In this document: piece by piece, positions 1 through 9,065 of the stretch
Position numbering within the stretch: position 1 is the stretch's first letter
Layout of the letters: every line of letters begins with the position of its first letter
Assembly (NCBI RefSeq): GCF_900236475.1
Contig: NZ_LT963352.1
Coordinates: 3,100,001 to 3,164,000, forward strand
Direction: 5' to 3'
From: Streptomyces chartreusis NRRL 3882
Lineage (GTDB): Bacteria > Actinomycetota > Actinomycetes > Streptomycetales > Streptomycetaceae
DNA: 64,000 nucleotides
Position numbers and translations under genes: made by a program
Notes under the pieces: model-generated
Seen by the model: the letters and a program-made list of their open reading frames with translations, nothing else
What the model was told of the DNA's origin: nothing
The model's database searches: none

Positions 1-661
1 AGGCGGCGGCGGCGCGCCAGTCGGGGCGTCCCGAGCGGCGGGCGAAGGCGTCCAGGGCGTCCGGACCGAGACCCAGTTCACGCGTGCGGGCGAGGACCGC
101 GCGGACCTCGTCGGCGAAACCACGGGTGGTCAGGCAGGCGCGCAGGTCGTCCGGCCAGCGCACGTGCGAGAGCCCGAGCCGCTCCAGGTCCACCTGGCCG
201 GCGAGCAGTTCCCGGACCGAGACGTCCTGCTCGGGACCGGACAGCAGCCGCAGCGGCTCCACGAACAGGTCGTTCTCCTGGTGGGCGCGGACCAGGGCGT
301 AGCAGAACGAGTGGAAGGTGGTCGCCTGGGGGGCGTGGGCCGCGCCGCTCCGCAGGGCCATGCGGTCGCGCAGTTCTACGGCCGCCCTACGGCTGAAGGT
401 GAGCACGAGGACGCGCTCGGGGTCTGCGCCCCGGGCGATGCGCTCGGCCACGGACTCGACGAGCGTGGTGGTCTTGCCGGTGCCCGGACCTGCGAGAACG
501 AGCAGCGGGCCGGTGGTGTGGTCAACCACGGAGCGCTGCGAGGCGTCCAAACGAGGGGGGTCCAGCCGGTCAGGAGGGGTACGTACCAGTCGGTAAGCGC
601 CACGGCTCCCCCGCCGCACCCGGGGGTGCGACAGGCCGTTGGTGGAGAAAGAGGAGCTCAC
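1..661 (-). CDS. adnA: AdnA-type UvrD-like helicase/nuclease, N-terminal part (runs off window)
   Basis: The first about 220 residues of a superfamily 1A helicase are visible on the minus strand, starting at a GTG (661-659). Seen: a Q-motif-like LDASQR, Walker A AGPGTGKTT, and motif Ia ERVLVLTFSRRAA, the usual opening of UvrD/RecB ATPases. Actinobacterial AdnA is one subunit of the AdnAB motor-nuclease that resects double-strand breaks. The AdnA assignment rests on gene order: as I recall, the mycobacterial AdnA gene (Rv3202c) lies just beyond an alkyltransferase-like gene (Rv3204), as here. The C-terminal nuclease domain lies outside the window, so a plain UvrD paralogue cannot be excluded. 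Confidence 0.75.
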   Translation of the reverse strand, partial: MSSSFSTNGLSHPRVRRGSRGAYRLVRTPPDRLDPPRLDASQRSVVDHTTGPLLVLAGPGTGKTTTLVESVAERIARGADPERVLVLTFSRRAAVELRDRMALRSGAAHAPQATTFHSFCYALVRAHQENDLFVEPLRLLSGPEQDVSVRELLAGQVDLERLGLSHVRWPDDLRACLTTRGFADEVRAVLARTRELGLGPDALDAFARRSGRPDWRAAAA

Positions 662-1000
662 GTGGTTCGCCGGTCCTGGTGGAAGTGCTGGTTGGCGGGC
701 CACCGCGCGTGGCGGGCGGTGACCGCGGGGGTGACGGGGACGGGTGCAGCCGACGCTACGCCGACGGACGAGGCGGAAGCAGGGCTTCCTCTTCTTCCCG
801 CCAGCCACTCAGGTCGCCCACGGCAACCGCGGCCCCAACGGCACCCGGGCCGCACATTGCTCTCCTGGCGCTCAAGGCACTCCAGACGCTCCTGGCACTC
901 ATGTCCCTCACCTCACGAACGTACGTCATGCCGGCGGAGTGTCCCGATTCCCCCGTCCGGATCAGGGGTCACACGGGAGGGCGTCCGATGCCGGAAGCTG
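662..1000. other. Intergenic stretch with no recognisable gene
   Basis: This is about 340 bases between the helicase start and the stop of the alkyltransferase-like gene. Open frames here are short and basic and overlap each other. None has a convincing Shine-Dalgarno sequence or a recognisable motif. The helicase promoter must lie here, but no clear -35/-10 pair stands out. Confidence 0.4.
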
Positions 1001-1423
1001 TCAGGTGTGACCCTCCGCGCGTTCACCGCCGTCCCAGCGCGCCCGTCTCATGTCGAGGCGCGGCAGGTGGCCCTCGGCGGCCCGGCTCGCCTCCTTCAGG
1101 GGCGTGCCCTCCGCGCGGTAGTGGCCGAGCGCCCGCTGCTCGTGCCCCGGCAGGAGGACGCCGTCCGCACGGACGACCCGCCACCACGGAACGGCTCCGC
1201 CGTAGAGAGCCATCACACGGCCGACCTGCCGTGGACCGCCCTCCTCCAGCCACTCGGCGACGTCCCCGTATGTCATGACACGGCCCGGCGGGATCAGTTC
1301 GGCGACGTCCAGGACCCGCTCGGCGTACGCGGGCAGCGCTTCCCCGGGGTCCTCACGGGTGTCGTCGTACCCCGTGCGGGCGTCCCGCGCGCCGGCGTCC
1401 TGCGGAAGGCTCTCCTCGCTCAT
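1001..1423 (-). CDS. Alkyltransferase-like protein (ATL, MGMT family without catalytic Cys)
   Basis: A 140-residue protein with the winged-helix DNA-binding half of O6-alkylguanine-DNA alkyltransferases (PPGRVMTYGDVAEWL near residue 47, RQVGRVMAL near 65). The catalytic Pro-Cys-His-Arg of true MGMT is replaced by PWWRVV, so the acceptor cysteine is absent. Proteins of this kind (eATL) bind alkylated guanine and flag it for nucleotide excision repair instead of repairing it directly. Start ATG 1423 follows a GGGACGG stretch; an in-frame ATG 9 bases upstream (1432) is an alternative. Its position beside the AdnA-type gene fits a DNA-repair neighbourhood. Confidence 0.88.
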   Translation of the reverse strand: MSEESLPQDAGARDARTGYDDTREDPGEALPAYAERVLDVAELIPPGRVMTYGDVAEWLEEGGPRQVGRVMALYGGAVPWWRVVRADGVLLPGHEQRALGHYRAEGTPLKEASRAAEGHLPRLDMRRARWDGGERAEGHT

Positions 1424-1609
1424 CCGTCCCATCCTGCCCCACCCCACCGACAACGGGACGGGCGTGCTCCGGAGCGTTTCCCTCACCCGGCGGGAGCGAG
1501 TCGGGCAGACTGTGCGCCCCCGCATGTGCACCCTGATGCCCCCGTGTGTCGGTGCGGCATGCCACCATCGTGCGGGCGGTGACCGGTGATACGAGACCAA
1601 GAAGAGACG

Positions 1610-4471
1610 ATGAAGCAGCAGGGTGCGCACCCCGAGGACCCGGAGGGCACCTCTGACGCTTCGTCGCGCCCGGGCACTCCGGACGACAGCCCGAAACCGG
1701 CCGGTGAGCAGAACGGGGCGGCTGCGGACAAGTCCGGCGACAAGGCTCCGACGGCCGCTGATGACTCCGGCGCCAAGGGCCCGACGGCCGCCGAGCAGTC
1801 CGGCACCCAGGGCCCGGCGGCCGCCGAGAAGTCCCGCAGGAAGGCCCCGGCGTCCGCCGAGGACGAGGAGACCGTGCACATCGACGAGGTGGAGGGCGAC
1901 GAACCGCTGCTCCCCGCGCGCGTGCACCGCCCGTCCGACCTGATGCGGCTCCTGGTGGGCATGCTCGCCGTCGCGCTGCTGATCGGAATCGCCGCGTTCG
2001 CGCACGGCACGACCTCGGGCCTCGAACAGGACATCAACAAGGGCACGGGCCAGGCGCCCGATCTGCTCATCAAGATCGCGGGGCTGGCCTCCAGCATCGC
2101 GATCCTGCTGGTGCCGGTCGCCTTCGCCATCGAGCGGCTGATCAAGCGGGACGGGCTCAGAATCGCCGACGGCGTGCTCGCGGCAGTCCTCGCCCACGGT
2201 GTGACCCTCGCCACCGACCTGTGGGTCGCCCGCGCCGCCCCCGACTCGATCCAGGAGGCGCTCACCCAGCCCTCCCCCGGAGACGTCCACGCACTGACCG
2301 ACCCGGTGCACGGCTATCTGGCGCCGGTCATCGCGTACATGACCGCCGTGGGCATGTCGCGCAGACCCCGATGGCGCGCGGTGCTGTGGGTCGTGCTGCT
2401 CCTCGACGCCTTCTCGATGCTCGTCACCGGGTACACGACACCGTTCTCGATCATCCTGACGGTGCTGATCGGCTGGACCGTGGCCTACGGCACGCTCTAC
2501 GCGGTGGGCTCGCCCAACGTCCGGCCCACCGGGCAGACCCTGATGGCGGGCCTGCGGACCGTCGGCTTCCGCCCGGTCAGCGCGTCCCGCGAGGACACCT
2601 CGGACAACCCGGACACCGGCGACCGGGGCCGCCGCTACTTCGTCACACTTGAGGACGGCCCGCCGCTGGACGTGACGGTGGTCGACCGGGAGCAGCAGGC
2701 CCAGGGCTTCTTCTACCGCGCGTGGCGCAACCTGACCCTGCGCGGCTTCGCCACCCGCAGCAGCCTCCAGTCGCTGCGCCAGGCCCTGGAGCAGGAGGCA
2801 CTGCTGGCGTACGCGGCGATCGCGGCCGGTGCCAACGCGCCCAAGCTGATCGCCACGTCCGAGCTGGGTCCCGACGCGGTGATGCTCGTCTACGAGCACA
2901 GCGGCGGCCGCACTCTGGACTCCCTGCCGGACGAGGAGATCACCGACGACCTGCTGAGCGACACCTGGCACCAGGTGAAGGCTCTTCAGTCCCGGCGCAT
3001 CGCGCACCGCAGGCTGGTCGGCGACGCGATTCTGGTGGATCGTTCCGGCACGGTGATCCTCACCGACCTGCGCGTCGGCGAGATCGCGGCCGGCGACCTG
3101 CTGCTGCGCATGGACACGTCCCAGCTGCTGGTGACCCTCGGCCTCCGGGTGGGCGCCGAGCGGGCGGTCGCCTCGGCGGTGGAGGTGCTCGGACCCGACG
3201 CGGTGGCGGACTGTCTGCCGATGCTCCAGCCCATCGCGCTCAGCCGCTCCACGCGCGCGACGCTGCGCAGGCTGGCCCGGGAGCGGGCACAGCGCGAGCG
3301 CGAGGCGGTCCTGGAGGCGTCCCGGCAGGCCAAGCAGGCACGCCTGGAGGACGCCTCGGACGAGGCCGTGCCGGTCCTGGAGAAACCCGACAAGAAGGCC
3401 GTACGGGCGGAACAGCGGGCCGAGAAACGGGCCATCGACGAGGCCCTGGACGAGGCGCGCGAAGAGGACCTGCTCACCCAGATCCGGCACCAGGTGCTGC
3501 GCATCAGGCCGCAGGCGCCCGTCGAGCCGGCCCGGCTGGAGCGGGTGCGGCCGCGCACGCTGATCAGTTTCATGGCCGGCGCGATCGGCGCGTACTTCCT
3601 GCTGACGCAGCTCACGCACATCGAGTTCGGGCCGCTCATCGCGAACGCCGAGTGGGGCTGGGTCGCCGCGGCCGTGCTGTTCTCCATGGGCAGCTACATC
3701 GCGGCGGCGATGGCTCTGCTGGGGTTCGTGCCCGAGCGGGTGCCGTTCGTGCGGACCGTGGCGGCGCAGGTCGCCGGGTCCTTCGTGAAGATCGTCGCCC
3801 CGGCGGCGGTGGGCGGTGTGGCCCTCAACACGCGCTTCCTCCAGCGCGCGGGGGTGCGGCCGGGGCTCGCGGTGGCGAGCGTCGGAGCGTCGCAGCTGTT
3901 CGGGCTCGGCTGTCACATCCTGATGCTGCTGTCGTTCGGCTATCTGACCGGCACCGAGAAGACGCCGTCGCTGTCGCCGTCCCGGACGGTCATCGCCGGT
4001 CTGCTGACGGTGGCGGTGCTCGTGCTCGTGGTGACCTCGGTGCCGTTCCTCCGGAAGTTCGTCGTCACGCGCGTGAGGTCGCTGTTCGCGGGCGTCGTGC
4101 CGCGCATGCTGGACGTGCTCCAGCGGCCGCAGAAGCTGGTCACCGGCATCGGCGGCATGCTGCTGCTGACCGCCTGCTTCGTGATGTGCCTGGACGCGTC
4201 GATCCGCGCGTTCGGCGACGAGTCGACCTCGATCAGCATCGCCAGCGTCGCCGTCGTCTTCCTCGCGGGCAACGCCCTGGGGTCCGCGGCGCCGACCCCG
4301 GGCGGTGTGGGCGCGGTCGAGGCGACCCTGACGGTCGGTCTGATCGCCGTCGGACTGCCGAAGGAGGTCGCGGCACCGGCGGTCCTGCTGTTCCGCCTGC
4401 TGACGCTGTGGCTGCCGGTGCTGCCGGGCTGGCTGGCCTTCAACCACCTCACACGCAAGCAGGCCCTCTGA
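1610..4471 (+). CDS. Membrane protein: degenerate kinase-like domain plus lysylphosphatidylglycerol-synthase/AglD-type flippase domain
   Basis: About 953 residues from ATG 1610, which follows AAGAAGAG; an in-frame GTG at 1586 would add eight residues. Residues 1-105 are an acidic/Ala-Lys-Pro tail with repeats such as APTAADDSG and GPTAAEQSG. Membrane segments begin near residue 113 (LVGMLAVALLIGIAAF). A cytoplasmic block at about 340-560 resembles a protein kinase fold (VMLVYEHSGG hinge-like, then IAHRRLVGDAILVD in the catalytic-loop position and VILTDL). The usual HRD and DFG catalytic residues are missing, so it is probably a pseudokinase. The last 300 residues form a multi-pass UPF0104/AglD-like domain with the family's NALGSAAPTPGGVGAVEA stretch. 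Known family roles are lipid flipping or aminoacyl-lipid synthesis; the substrate here is unknown. Confidence 0.75.
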   Translation: MKQQGAHPEDPEGTSDASSRPGTPDDSPKPAGEQNGAAADKSGDKAPTAADDSGAKGPTAAEQSGTQGPAAAEKSRRKAPASAEDEETVHIDEVEGDEPLLPARVHRPSDLMRLLVGMLAVALLIGIAAFAHGTTSGLEQDINKGTGQAPDLLIKIAGLASSIAILLVPVAFAIERLIKRDGLRIADGVLAAVLAHGVTLATDLWVARAAPDSIQEALTQPSPGDVHALTDPVHGYLAPVIAYMTAVGMSRRPRWRAVLWVVLLLDAFSMLVTGYTTPFSIILTVLIGWTVAYGTLYAVGSPNVRPTGQTLMAGLRTVGFRPVSASREDTSDNPDTGDRGRRYFVTLEDGPPLDVTVVDREQQAQGFFYRAWRNLTLRGFATRSSLQSLRQALEQEALLAYAAIAAGANAPKLIATSELGPDAVMLVYEHSGGRTLDSLPDEEITDDLLSDTWHQVKALQSRRIAHRRLVGDAILVDRSGTVILTDLRVGEIAAGDLLLRMDTSQLLVTLGLRVGAERAVASAVEVLGPDAVADCLPMLQPIALSRSTRATLRRLARERAQREREAVLEASRQAKQARLEDASDEAVPVLEKPDKKAVRAEQRAEKRAIDEALDEAREEDLLTQIRHQVLRIRPQAPVEPARLERVRPRTLISFMAGAIGAYFLLTQLTHIEFGPLIANAEWGWVAAAVLFSMGSYIAAAMALLGFVPERVPFVRTVAAQVAGSFVKIVAPAAVGGVALNTRFLQRAGVRPGLAVASVGASQLFGLGCHILMLLSFGYLTGTEKTPSLSPSRTVIAGLLTVAVLVLVVTSVPFLRKFVVTRVRSLFAGVVPRMLDVLQRPQKLVTGIGGMLLLTACFVMCLDASIRAFGDESTSISIASVAVVFLAGNALGSAAPTPGGVGAVEATLTVGLIAVGLPKEVAAPAVLLFRLLTLWLPVLPGWLAFNHLTRKQAL

Positions 4472-4581
4472 CCCGGCCGACCGGCCGGCCCTTCGGAGGA
4501 CCAGCTGAGCACTCCAGCCCCTCTTACCTCATACGGCACGCGTCCCGCGCGCCCCGCTCCGTGCCGCCGCAGGATGGAACC

Positions 4582-6126
4582 ATGCCGTCCCTCCTCCGGC
4601 TGCGCGCCGCCGCCCTGACCGCCACCGCCGTGCTGCTGTCCGCCGTGCTTGCCGGCTGTGGCGACGACGCCGAGGACCAGGACCTGACGCAGCAGGAGCT
4701 GAGCTGGAAGGACTGCCCGACCCCGTCCGACGCACAGGGAGGAGGCGCCGCGCCCTCACCGCTGCCGGACGGTGGCGCATGGCAGTGCGCCACGATGAAG
4801 GCGCCTCTCGACTGGGACGCCCCCCAGGGCGACACGATCAGCCTCGAGCTGATCCGAGCCCGGACCACCGGTGACGCCGGCGAACGCATCGGCTCGCTCA
4901 TCTTCAACTTCGGCGGCCCCGGCCTCTCGGGCGTCACCACCCTGCCCGGCTTCGGGGACGCGTTCGAAACCCTGCGCACCCGCTACGACCTGGTCAGCTT
5001 CGACCCGCGCGGAGTCGGCCGCAGCAACCCCGTGCTCTGCGAGAACGACCAGCAGCTCGACGCGTACTTCCAGCAGGACGCCACGCCCGACGACGGCGCC
5101 GAACGCACCGAACTCCTGGAGAGCACCACGGAATTCAACGACGCCTGCGAGCAGAACTCCAAGAAGATACTGCCGCATGTGCGCACCACCGACGCGGCCC
5201 GTGACCTGGACCTGATGCGCCAGGTCCTCGGCGACGGCAAGCTGCACTACTTCGGCTTCTCCTACGGCACCGAACTCGGAGGCGTCTACGCCCACCTGTT
5301 CCCCAAGCGGGTCGGGCGCGCCGTGTTCGACGCCGTCGTCGACCCCACGCAGAGCTCCGAGCAGGGCTCGCTCGGGCAGGCCAAGGGCTTCCAGCTCGCG
5401 CTCGACAACTTCGCCGAGGACTGCGTGTCGAAGACCGAGGAGTGCCCCATCGGCGACACCGCGCAGGACGTGAAGGACCGTATCGCCACGCTGCTCAGGG
5501 ACCTCGACCGCAAACCGATCACGGGCGTCTTCCCCCGCGAACTGACCCAGACCGCGGCGACCAACGGAATCGTGCAGGCGCTGTACTCCCAGGACCTCTG
5601 GGAGTACCTCACCGAGGGCCTCCAGCAGGCGTACGACGGCGACGGCAGCACTCTGATGCTGCTGTCCGACTCGATGAACGGTCGCAGCGAGAACGGCGAG
5701 TACGACAACTCGTCCGCCGCCCACACCGCCATCAGCTGCGCCGATGCCAAACCGCGCTACGACACCGCCTACGTGCAGCGGAAGCTGCCCGAGTTCCGGG
5801 CCGCGTCCGCCCTGTTCGGCGACTACTTGGCGTGGGGCATGATCGGCTGCACCGACTGGGCCGTGGCGGGCGCCGCCGACCACCCGGACGTGAGCGCGCC
5901 GGGCTCGGCGCCGATCCTGGTCGTCGGCAACACCGGCGACCCGGCCACCCCGTACGAGGGGGCGCGGGCGATGGTGAACGCGCTGGGCAAGGGCGTCGGT
6001 GTCGAGCTGACGTACCGGGGGCAGGGGCACGGCGCCTACGACAGCAAGAACAAGTGCGTGCAGGGCGCTGTGAACGGCTATCTGCTGGACGGCAAGGTGC
6101 CGCGGACGGGGACCGTCTGCACCTGA
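4582..6126 (+). CDS. Secreted lipoprotein tripeptidyl aminopeptidase-like alpha/beta hydrolase (Tap/SlpD/SlpE family)
   Basis: 514 residues. The ATG at 4582 is preceded by AGGATGG. A lipoprotein signal peptide ends at the lipobox VLAGC (Cys26), so the mature enzyme should be anchored outside the membrane. Catalytic elements seen: nucleophile GFSYGTE (Ser about 227), acid in NTGDPATP (about 453) and His in GQGHGAY (about 483). This arrangement is typical of Streptomyces tripeptidyl aminopeptidases and the mycelium-associated proteases SlpD/SlpE, which trim N-terminal tripeptides. A close paralogue follows 135 bases downstream, indicating a tandem duplication. Substrate specificity is inferred from the family only. 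Confidence 0.88.
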   Translation: MPSLLRLRAAALTATAVLLSAVLAGCGDDAEDQDLTQQELSWKDCPTPSDAQGGGAAPSPLPDGGAWQCATMKAPLDWDAPQGDTISLELIRARTTGDAGERIGSLIFNFGGPGLSGVTTLPGFGDAFETLRTRYDLVSFDPRGVGRSNPVLCENDQQLDAYFQQDATPDDGAERTELLESTTEFNDACEQNSKKILPHVRTTDAARDLDLMRQVLGDGKLHYFGFSYGTELGGVYAHLFPKRVGRAVFDAVVDPTQSSEQGSLGQAKGFQLALDNFAEDCVSKTEECPIGDTAQDVKDRIATLLRDLDRKPITGVFPRELTQTAATNGIVQALYSQDLWEYLTEGLQQAYDGDGSTLMLLSDSMNGRSENGEYDNSSAAHTAISCADAKPRYDTAYVQRKLPEFRAASALFGDYLAWGMIGCTDWAVAGAADHPDVSAPGSAPILVVGNTGDPATPYEGARAMVNALGKGVGVELTYRGQGHGAYDSKNKCVQGAVNGYLLDGKVPRTGTVCT

Positions 6127-6261
6127 GGACAGCAGCGGACCGGTGAACCCGCAGGTCAGGAGGTTATCCACAGGCTGGAACGGCTAGCGCGCGATCTGCC
6201 TACCATGGCCTGACCGCCATCCGCGGCACGGTGCGGACGGCCTACGAGGGGGGATGGGCCC

Positions 6262-7731
6262 TTGACGCGCTTTCCACGGTGGACCGCTCTGGCGGTCGCC
6301 TCGGCACTGCTGGCCGCGGGGTGCGGCAGCGGTTCGTCCGACGACAAGGACGGCGGGCTCTCCTGGGGCCGCTGCAAAGCCACCGCCGACGCGCCCGCAC
6401 CCAGCAGCGACTGGCAGTGCGCCACGCTCAAGGTGCCGCTCGACTGGTCGGATCCGGACGGCGAGACGATCGGACTGGCGCTGATCCGCGCCAAGGCCCG
6501 CGGCGACGACCCCGCCGGCTCGCTCCTGTTCAACTTCGGCGGCCCCGGCGCCTCGGGCGTGTCCATGATGCCGTCGTACGCCCCGACGGTCTCCAAGCTC
6601 CGCGAGCGGTACGACCTGGTGAGCTGGGACCCGCGCGGGGTGGGCGCCAGCGAGGGGGTGCGCTGCCGCGGCGACAAGGAGATCCAGGCGGCCGAGTCGG
6701 TGGACGCCACCCCGGACACACCCGCCGAGGAGAAGGCGTACCTCGCGGACGCCACCGACTTCGGCGAGGGCTGCCGGAAGGACGCCGGGAAGCTGATGGC
6801 GCACGTCTCCACCGCCGACTCGGCCCGCGACATGGACCGCATCCGCCAGGTCCTCGGCGACGAGAAGATGCACTACTTCGGCATCTCCTACGGCACCGAA
6901 CTGGGCGGCACATACGCCCACCTGTTCCCGGAGAACGTGGGACGCATGACGCTGGACGCGGTCGTCGACCCCGGCGCGGACACCGTCGGTCACGCCAAGA
7001 ACCAGGCCCGGGGATTCCAGCGGGCGCTGAACGACTACCTCGAGTCCACGGGCCAGAACCCGGAGGAGGGTACGCGGCGGATCGCGGACCTGCTGCGGCG
7101 GATCGACACCCGGCCGCTGCCGGCGGGCACGCCCGGTCGGAAGCTGACCCAGACGCTCGCGGTCACCGGCATCATCCTGCCGCTGTACAGCAAGGACAGC
7201 TGGCCGACGCTGACCAGCGCCCTCGACGCGGCCGAGCGGGGCGACGGCTCGGAGTTGCTGTCCCTCGCCGACCGCTACAACGAACGCGGCCCGTCAGGGC
7301 GGTACGGCACGACGACCCATGCACAGCGGGTCATATCGTGCCTGGACGACAGGCAGCGGCCGACCCCGGCCGAGACGAAGAGGCTGCTGCCGGAGTTCGA
7401 GGAGATCTCCCCGGTCTTCGGGACGTTCCTCGGCTGGGACACGGCCGGCTGGTGCCACGACTGGCCGGTGCCCGGGCAGCACGACACCCCGGAGGTGAGC
7501 GCCCCCGGCGCGGCGCCGGTCCTGGTGGTCGGCAACACCGGCGACCCGGCCACCCCGTACGAGGGCGCCCGGAAGATGGCCGACGAGCTGGGCAAGGGTG
7601 TCGGAGTGATGCTCACCTGGCGGGGCGAGGGACATGGCGCGTACGGCAGCGGGAGCGACTGTGTCGACTCCACGGTGGACGCGTATCTGCTGGACGGTTC
7701 GGTGCCGAGGGACGGCAAGGTCTGCTCATGA
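6262..7731 (+). CDS. Second Tap/SlpD/SlpE-like lipoprotein peptidase (paralogue)
   Basis: 489 residues from TTG 6262, which is preceded by GAGGGGGGA. An ATG at 6254 is out of frame and stops after three codons. Lipobox LLAAGC places the lipidated cysteine at residue 21. The same triad pattern as in the neighbouring gene is present: GISYGTELGG (nucleophile), NTGDPATP (acid) and GEGHGAY (base). Long identical stretches with the upstream gene, such as the oxyanion-region FNFGGPG and the C-terminal half, show a tandem duplication that has since diverged. It is convergent with moeZ and a strong hairpin lies just after its stop. Confidence 0.88.
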   Translation: MTRFPRWTALAVASALLAAGCGSGSSDDKDGGLSWGRCKATADAPAPSSDWQCATLKVPLDWSDPDGETIGLALIRAKARGDDPAGSLLFNFGGPGASGVSMMPSYAPTVSKLRERYDLVSWDPRGVGASEGVRCRGDKEIQAAESVDATPDTPAEEKAYLADATDFGEGCRKDAGKLMAHVSTADSARDMDRIRQVLGDEKMHYFGISYGTELGGTYAHLFPENVGRMTLDAVVDPGADTVGHAKNQARGFQRALNDYLESTGQNPEEGTRRIADLLRRIDTRPLPAGTPGRKLTQTLAVTGIILPLYSKDSWPTLTSALDAAERGDGSELLSLADRYNERGPSGRYGTTTHAQRVISCLDDRQRPTPAETKRLLPEFEEISPVFGTFLGWDTAGWCHDWPVPGQHDTPEVSAPGAAPVLVVGNTGDPATPYEGARKMADELGKGVGVMLTWRGEGHGAYGSGSDCVDSTVDAYLLDGSVPRDGKVCS

Positions 7732-7734
7732 CGA

Positions 7735-7777
7735 CGGCGGGGGCTCCGGGCACCCGTGGTGCGCGAAGCCCCCGCCG
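7735..7777. terminator. Bidirectional hairpin terminator between convergent genes
   Basis: A perfect 11-bp stem (CGGCGGGGGCT pairing with AGCCCCCGCCG) encloses a 21-nt loop. It starts three bases after the stop of the second peptidase gene. There is no U-tract, as is usual for actinobacterial hairpins, so it can serve either strand. Confidence 0.7.
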
Positions 7778-7789
7778 CTCACGAAGGGA

Positions 7790-7825
7790 GACCGGAGACG
7801 GCTCGGTACGCCGGCGTCTCCGGTC
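7790..7825 (-). terminator. Hairpin at the 3' end of moeZ
   Basis: An 11-bp perfect stem (GACCGGAGACG with CGTCTCCGGTC) and a 14-nt loop. The base of the stem overlaps the moeZ stop codon. Together with the hairpin at 7735-7777 it forms a double terminator between the two converging transcripts. Confidence 0.6.
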
Positions 7826-9002
7826 AGTACACCGGCTTGTCCGGCTCGATCTGGTTGACCCAGCCGATCACGCCGCCGCCGACGTGGACCGCGTCCGAGA
7901 AGCCCGCGGACTTCAGGACCGCGAGGACTTCCGCACTGCGGACACCCGTCTTGCAGTGCAGGACGATCTTCTTGTCCTGCGGGAGGCTCTCCAGGGCGGT
8001 GCCCATGAGGAACTCGTTCTTCGGGATCAGCCGGGCGCCCGGGATGGAGACGATCTCGTACTCGTTCGGCTCGCGGACGTCGATGATGTCGATGCTCTCG
8101 CCGTCGTCGATCCACTCCTTGAGCTGCTTGGGAGTGATCGTGGAGTCGGCGGCCGCCGCCTGGGCCTCCTCGGACACGACGCCGCAGAAGGCCTCGTAGT
8201 CGATGAGCTCGGTGACGGTCGGGTTCTCGCCGCAGACCGCGCAGTTCGGGTCCTTGCGGACCTTGACCTGGCGGTACTGCATCTCCAGGGCGTCGTAGAT
8301 CATCAGGCGACCGACCAGCGGCTCGCCGATGCCGGCGAGGAGCTTGATGGCCTCGTTGACCTGGATGGAGCCGATGGACGCGCACAGCACGCCCAGGACG
8401 CCGCCCTCGGCGCAGGAGGGGACCATGCCGGGGGGCGGGGGCTCCGGGTACAGGCAGCGGTAGCAGGGGCCGTGCTCGGACCAGAAGACGGAGGCCTGGC
8501 CGTCGAAGCGGTAGATCGAGCCCCACACGTACGGCTTGTTCAGCAGCACGCAGGCGTCGTTGACCAGGTAGCGGGTCGCGAAGTTGTCCGTGCCGTCGAC
8601 GATCAGGTCGTACTGGCTGAAGATGTCCATCACGTTGTCGGCCTCGAGCCGCTCCTCGTGAAGGATCACGTTCACGTACGGGTTGATGCCCTTGACGCTG
8701 TCACGGGCGGACTCCGCCTTGGGGCGGCCGATATCGGCCTGGCTGTGGATGATCTGGCGCTGCAGGTTCGACTCGTCGACCTCGTCGAACTCCACGATGC
8801 CGAGGGTGCCGACGCCCGCGGCGGCCAGGTACATCAGCGCCGGCGAGCCCAGGCCGCCGGCGCCCACACACAGCACCTTGGCGTTCTTCAGCCGCTTCTG
8901 CCCGTCCATCCCGACGTCGGGGATGATCAGGTGGCGGGAGTACCTGCGGACCTCGTCTACGGTGAGCTCGGAAGCCGGCTCGACCAGGGGTGGCAGCGAC
9001 AC
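7824..9002 (-). CDS. moeZ: MoeZ/MoeB-type adenylyltransferase-sulfurtransferase with rhodanese domain
   Basis: 392 residues from GTG 9002. The N-terminal E1-like (ThiF/MoeB) domain carries the nucleotide-binding VGAGGLGSP loop (about 50) and two zinc-binding CxxC pairs, CYRC and CAVC. The C-terminal rhodanese domain has the active-site loop LHCKTGVRS, with the persulfide-carrying Cys. Known role: adenylation then thiocarboxylation of small sulfur carriers (MoaD, ThiS, CysO) for molybdopterin, thiamine and cysteine synthesis. In Streptomyces one such protein can also serve natural-product sulfur carriers. Its position next to DUF3152 and spherulin-like genes mirrors mycobacterial Rv3206c. Confidence 0.95.
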   Translation of the reverse strand: MSLPPLVEPASELTVDEVRRYSRHLIIPDVGMDGQKRLKNAKVLCVGAGGLGSPALMYLAAAGVGTLGIVEFDEVDESNLQRQIIHSQADIGRPKAESARDSVKGINPYVNVILHEERLEADNVMDIFSQYDLIVDGTDNFATRYLVNDACVLLNKPYVWGSIYRFDGQASVFWSEHGPCYRCLYPEPPPPGMVPSCAEGGVLGVLCASIGSIQVNEAIKLLAGIGEPLVGRLMIYDALEMQYRQVKVRKDPNCAVCGENPTVTELIDYEAFCGVVSEEAQAAAADSTITPKQLKEWIDDGESIDIIDVREPNEYEIVSIPGARLIPKNEFLMGTALESLPQDKKIVLHCKTGVRSAEVLAVLKSAGFSDAVHVGGGVIGWVNQIEPDKPVY

Positions 9003-9065
9003 GGGGACTCCGTTGGTCGGTCAATCACTACGGTTGTTCTCCCCGTAACACTGCCACGTGCTTTT

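Noticed and set aside
1001..4447. A 1,148-codon open frame on the minus strand
   Set aside because: Only its last 140 codons are the real ATL gene; the rest is antisense to the flippase-like gene and is Arg/Gln/His-rich noise typical of high-GC shadow frames.
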